Shown one piece after another: positions 6,673 to 8,906 of a stretch of 8,906 nucleotides of DNA. This DNA comes from Nevskiales bacterium. Lineage in GTDB: Bacteria; Pseudomonadota; Gammaproteobacteria; Nevskiales; Nevskiaceae. A program made the position numbers and the translations under genes. Location of the stretch: positions 1 to 8,906 of the forward strand of contig JAKEEJ010000125.1 in assembly GCA_022616655.1 (NCBI GenBank), read 5' to 3'. Position 1 is the first letter of the stretch; every line of letters begins with the position of its first letter. Below the pieces are notes generated by a model. The model ran no database searches. It was not told the DNA's origin and saw nothing but the letters and a program-made list of their open reading frames with translations.

Positions 6673-7260
6673 CTACTTGACCTCTTTGAGCAATAGGCAG
6701 GCCTCAAGCGCGCGCTCCGGATCCAGCGCCTCCTGCGCCAGGAACACCTGCTGCACGACCCCTTCGCGATTGATCACGAACGTCGCGCGACGGGCTGCGA
6801 CGTTCTGCTCGTCAAAAACGCCATAGGCCCGGCTGATGTCCCGCCTGGCGTCGCTCAGAATGTTGAACTGCACGCCCAACTGCTCCGCGAACGCAGCATT
6901 GGCCCAGGCGCTGTCCACGCTGATTCCCAGAATCACCGTGTTGGTGTCGTTGAACCGGCCCGAGGTTCCCTGATATTTCGCCATTTCACTCGTACAACCG
7001 GGAGAGAATGCCGCGGGGAAAAACGCCAGCACGACGTTTTTCTCTCCCCTGAAGTCGCCGAGCGTGACCTCTTTTTTCTGCCGCCGGCCGCTCGCGTCAG
7101 GAGCCGTGAGGTAACTGGCGGTGAAATCAGGCGCCACTTGCCCCGCCTTGACCACGACCGTGGACGACACCGCCGCTGCCAGGGCACGGAACGCCGAAGC
7201 GGCGAGCACAGAAACCGTCAGGACCACGGACGCTGTTCGCAGATATCGCTGGATTTTCAT
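6673..7260 (-). CDS. Exported AhpC/TSA-family peroxiredoxin
   Basis: Thiol peroxidase, 195 aa from the ATG at 7260, which has an AGAGGA ribosome site 8 bases upstream; upstream in-frame extension to 7347 would overlap the preceding gene and is rejected. Residues 1-29 form a Sec-type signal (basic start, hydrophobic core, ALA-A cut site), predicting a periplasmic location. The thioredoxin-fold peroxidatic site is FFPAAFSPGCTSEM, with C89 and S86 in the Ser-x-x-Cys arrangement (Thr in most family members), and RRATFVINREG (R158 region) supplies the conserved arginine. There is no second Cys five residues after C89 as in BCP; the only other mature cysteine is C188 near the C-terminus, so the enzyme is either 1-Cys (AhpE-like) or uses C188 for resolution. 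It would reduce peroxides or lipid hydroperoxides. Its place after two membrane proteins in one operon hints at an envelope oxidative role. Confidence 0.9.
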   Translation of the reverse strand: MKIQRYLRTASVVLTVSVLAASAFRALAAAVSSTVVVKAGQVAPDFTASYLTAPDASGRRQKKEVTLGDFRGEKNVVLAFFPAAFSPGCTSEMAKYQGTSGRFNDTNTVILGISVDSAWANAAFAEQLGVQFNILSDARRDISRAYGVFDEQNVAARRATFVINREGVVQQVFLAQEALDPERALEACLLLKEVK

Positions 7261-7307
7261 TGAAGGTTTCCTCTCGGATTGGGATTCAAAACGCACCCGC
7301 CCTGACG

Positions 7308-7691
7308 TCAGACAGACTGTTTTCCCGCACGGCGTCGGTGCCACCACAGGACGCCCGAGTATACGAGGGCATTGAGCAGCACCACCAGCCCGGTCAGCAC
7401 AAACTGTATCGAACGCGAAAGCTCCGCCGGATAGAGGATGGGAACCAGGTAGTGCTCAATGAAGCCGCCGGAGTAGCCCTCCGCGCCCGCGGCGCGGCGA
7501 AGCTCAATCTCCAGTGGCGTGAGCGGACAGATGCCACCCGACAGTTCAATGAACACCGCCCAGGCGGCCGCCGGCAGATGCAGCAGCGGCGCCCAGCGCC
7601 ACCGCAGCGCCAGCAGCCCGCCCGTCACCGCAAAAACGATGAATCCCAGATGCAGGGCCAGCACAAGGTCGGCCAGCATCCGGTAACTCAT
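7308..7691 (-). CDS. DUF2784 family inner-membrane protein
   Basis: 127 aa, normal for DUF2784, a family without known function. About three hydrophobic segments are visible (residues 6-29, 34-51, 95-117), with a basic end WWHRRRAGK. Family landmarks: LADLVLALHLGFIVF (D8, H14), RWRWAPLLHLPAA (H38), WAVFIELSGGICPLTPLE (E49, C55, P56) and GYSGGFIEHYLVPILYP (E79, H80). The conserved His/Glu set inside or next to membrane segments could bind a metal or haem, but that is inference. Start ATG at 7691 is preceded by AGAGG with an 8-base spacer. It follows the Mpo1-like gene by 24 bases and precedes the peroxiredoxin by 47 bases, all on the same strand. Confidence 0.88.
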   Translation of the reverse strand: MSYRMLADLVLALHLGFIVFAVTGGLLALRWRWAPLLHLPAAAWAVFIELSGGICPLTPLEIELRRAAGAEGYSGGFIEHYLVPILYPAELSRSIQFVLTGLVVLLNALVYSGVLWWHRRRAGKQSV

Positions 7692-7715
7692 GACGATTAC
7701 CTCTTCGGCGTTTCC

Positions 7716-8183
7716 TCAGTGCAACTTTTTGCGCAGCTCGTGCATCACAAACAAGGGGCCGACCAGCAGAAACACGACATCGTCCGTAAAGGACGGCTTG
7801 GCGCCTTCGATTTTGTGTCCCCACAATTGCGCCGCCCAGCCGGCCGCCCACAAACCGGCACTGATCCACAGCAGGGAGCCGCCGGCCCGTTGTAGGGCAA
7901 AGATACCCAGACCCGTCAGCCCATACCACCCCATCATGGCCAGCGCGCCGGCCACCGACAACTTCAGATAGACCAGGCCGGTGAATACGGCAAACACCGT
8001 CGCGCCGTTGACCCAGTACGCCACCTCCGGGGCCAATCCCGTCCAACGACCGATCGGAATCAGCCACAGCAGACCGAACGTTGCAAAAAAAATGACGGGC
8101 ACGCAGATGAAATGAATCCACTGATTGATCGGATGGCGATGGCTGACCGCGTAGTCGCTCAGAAACTGTTCCTGGGTGCGCAT
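7716..8183 (-). CDS. Mpo1-like (DUF962 / YGL010w family) membrane protein
   Basis: 155 aa with about four hydrophobic segments. It shows the DUF962/Mpo1 pattern: an N-terminal LSDYAVSHRHPINQWIHFICVP (H15, H17, H24), and near the C-terminus a W-G-H-K-I-E-G-A-K-P stretch (H123, E126, P130) leading into a last hydrophobic helix. The yeast member Mpo1 is an iron-dependent dioxygenase that alpha-oxidises 2-hydroxy fatty acids in the membrane; the histidines above are candidate iron ligands. Activity of bacterial members is not established, so the function is inferred from family. ATG 8183 is chosen because GAGGAG lies 6 bases upstream; in-frame ATGs at 8189 and 8204 would place the ribosome site inside the gene, and 8204 lies in a repeat arm. 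It is the first gene of the likely four-gene operon. Any promoter would lie in or beside the repeat at 8201-8329. Confidence 0.82.
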   Translation of the reverse strand: MRTQEQFLSDYAVSHRHPINQWIHFICVPVIFFATFGLLWLIPIGRWTGLAPEVAYWVNGATVFAVFTGLVYLKLSVAGALAMMGWYGLTGLGIFALQRAGGSLLWISAGLWAAGWAAQLWGHKIEGAKPSFTDDVVFLLVGPLFVMHELRKKLH

Positions 8184-8189
8184 GATCAT

Positions 8190-8195
8190 CTCCTC
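8190..8195 (-). promoter_or_regulatory. Shine-Dalgarno of the Mpo1-like gene
   Basis: GAGGAG on the minus strand, 6 bases before the ATG at 8183. It decides among three in-frame ATGs (8204, 8189, 8183). Confidence 0.65.
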
Positions 8196-8200
8196 AGAGT

Positions 8201-8329
8201 GCATTTCAAAATTGCGTATTACTTGCCCGTTCGCCCTGAACCTGTCGAACGGGCAAGCCCTCGGACCATCATGGGCCGTTCATCGTCCGACAAGCTCACC
8301 ACGAACGGCCCTGCTTAATTTTGAAATGC
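8201..8329. repeat. 129-bp palindromic element: 13-bp terminal inverted repeats around two REP-like hairpins
   Basis: Perfect 13-base terminal inverted repeats, GCATTTCAAAATT at 8201-8213 and its complement at 8317-8329, enclose two hairpins. Hairpin 1 has perfect 12-bp arms (CTTGCCCGTTCG 8222-8233 with 8246-8257); hairpin 2 has perfect 9-bp arms (GGGCCGTTC 8273-8281 with 8303-8311). The core of hairpin 1 on the minus strand (complement of 8227-8249) and of hairpin 2 on the plus strand (8286-8308) agree at 17 of 23 positions, so the two units are inverted relative to each other, as in REPIN or MITE-like elements. The core resembles the copy at 1051-1073. There is no coding capacity and no clear target-site duplication. 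It fills the 150-base gap between the esterase stop (right end 5 bases away) and the Mpo1-like start. Confidence 0.72.
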
Positions 8330-8333
8330 GTTC

Positions 8334-8906
8334 TTAATCTGATTCCCGCCGCGTCTGCTTCCTGAAGAATTCCCAGATGGCATCGGTGGCCTGGAACGCG
8401 TCGGAGGTTTTCCCGACCATGAACTCCGGCAACAGATTCTTGCCGCCCGGCCAGATGTGACCGTGACCCTTGATGACGGTGAAGCGAACTTCGGTGTCGC
8501 CGCTACAGTCGCTGTAAACGAGCGCCGTGACGCCGGGCGACGCGGGCGCCGGCTTCGGCTCGGCCTGACAGTCGAGGAGGCGTGCCCAGGTGCCGACAAA
8601 CTCTCTCGCGGGCGGCTTCAGCCTCGATACCGCGGTCCGAATGGCCGCTCCCGTGGCCAGCTTCGGCGCGCCACCCTCAATCGGATTGAGCGGATCGGCA
8701 TCGCCGGTGATGTAAAAGAGCGGGACGGGCCGGTCGAGTTTCGCTGGCTTGAGCCAGAGCGATCCGGCGAAGGGTGCGATGGCGGCGATGCGCGCGGACA
8801 GATCAATGCCGACGCGAAACGTCATCGAAGCGCCATTGGAAAATCCCGTGGCGTAGATGCGCCGGGGGTCCACGGTGAACCGCGCACTGAGATCGTCCAG
8901 CATCGC
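8334..8906 (-). CDS. Alpha/beta-hydrolase esterase, CE1 / PHB-depolymerase (LpqC-like) family, 3' part
   Basis: The frame stays open to the right edge (an Ala codon precedes the Met at 8903), so the N-terminus, where a signal peptide would be expected, is missing. About 190 residues are visible. The full catalytic triad region is present: nucleophile Ser in YATGFSNGASM (codon 8838-8840), Asp in ITGDADPLNP, and His in KGHGHIWPGG. The Cys in LLDC and the Cys in VYSDCSGD match the pair that forms a disulfide in secreted LpqC, feruloyl-esterase and PHB-depolymerase-like enzymes. The likely role is hydrolysis of an extracellular or periplasmic ester (polyhydroxyalkanoate, feruloyl or acyl ester); substrate cannot be told. 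The stop (complement of 8334-8336) lies 5 bases from the palindromic element. It shares strand with the downstream operon, but 150 bases of hairpin DNA lie between, so separate transcription is likely. Confidence 0.88.
   Translation of the reverse strand, partial: AMLDDLSARFTVDPRRIYATGFSNGASMTFRVGIDLSARIAAIAPFAGSLWLKPAKLDRPVPLFYITGDADPLNPIEGGAPKLATGAAIRTAVSRLKPPAREFVGTWARLLDCQAEPKPAPASPGVTALVYSDCSGDTEVRFTVIKGHGHIWPGGKNLLPEFMVGKTSDAFQATDAIWEFFRKQTRRESD

Noticed and set aside
7546..8121. 191-codon minus-strand open frame overlapping the Mpo1-like and DUF2784 genes
   Set aside because: Same strand but a different frame; the two overlapped genes have recognisable families, good ribosome sites and sensible spacing.
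8196..8334. Target-site duplication flanking the 129-bp element
   Set aside because: The bases outside the two arms (AGAGT on the left, GTTCT on the right) do not match, so insertion by a classical DDE transposase is not supported by flanks.

Overview
The window looks like a stretch of a GC-rich proteobacterial chromosome, most likely gammaproteobacterial. The main reason is the gene order mtnA / mtaD / ubiG / mupP-type phosphatase / yciK, which from memory is the order seen around the Pseudomonas PA3169-PA3173 genes. The species cannot be named from the sequence. All genes use ordinary bacterial signals, and no tRNA, rRNA, CRISPR array, phage gene or transposase was seen. No gene-free stretch exceeds about 150 bases.

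Left part (1-3448): the 3' end of a membrane glycosyltransferase (GT2) converges on mtnA. mtnA (methylthioribose-1-phosphate isomerase, minus strand) is divergent from mtaD (methylthioadenosine / S-adenosylhomocysteine deaminase, plus strand) across a gap of about 62 bases. Together they suggest a deaminase-type methylthioadenosine salvage route, MTA to methylthioinosine to methylthioribose-1-P to methylthioribulose-1-P. The phosphorylase for the middle step is not in the window.

Middle part (3449-5742): ubiG (ubiquinone O-methyltransferase), a HAD phosphatase of the MupP/Gph type and the short-chain dehydrogenase yciK are co-directional with mtaD. The phosphatase and yciK overlap by ATGA. 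UbiG releases S-adenosylhomocysteine, which MtaD-family enzymes can deaminate, so the neighbourhood has a SAM by-product theme plus cell-wall recycling.

Right part (5743-8183): a compact minus-strand operon encodes, in order, an Mpo1/DUF962-like membrane protein, a DUF2784 membrane protein, an exported peroxiredoxin and an exported two-lobed aspartic-protease-like protein. Three of the four are recognisable only at family level, and their common task is unknown. It is the best candidate here for an undescribed functional unit. At the right edge is the 3' part of a secreted-type CE1/PHB-depolymerase-like esterase.

A second theme is intergenic repeats. Four gene junctions carry repeat-like DNA of three types: a TTCGACAAGCTCA-type palindromic family (1034-1073, and a double-hairpin 129-bp element at 8201-8329), a CGCAAAG-type inverted repeat (3459-3531), and GTGAGGC heptamers (4246-4273). 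Two of these supply the stop codon of the neighbouring gene (mtnA, ubiG).
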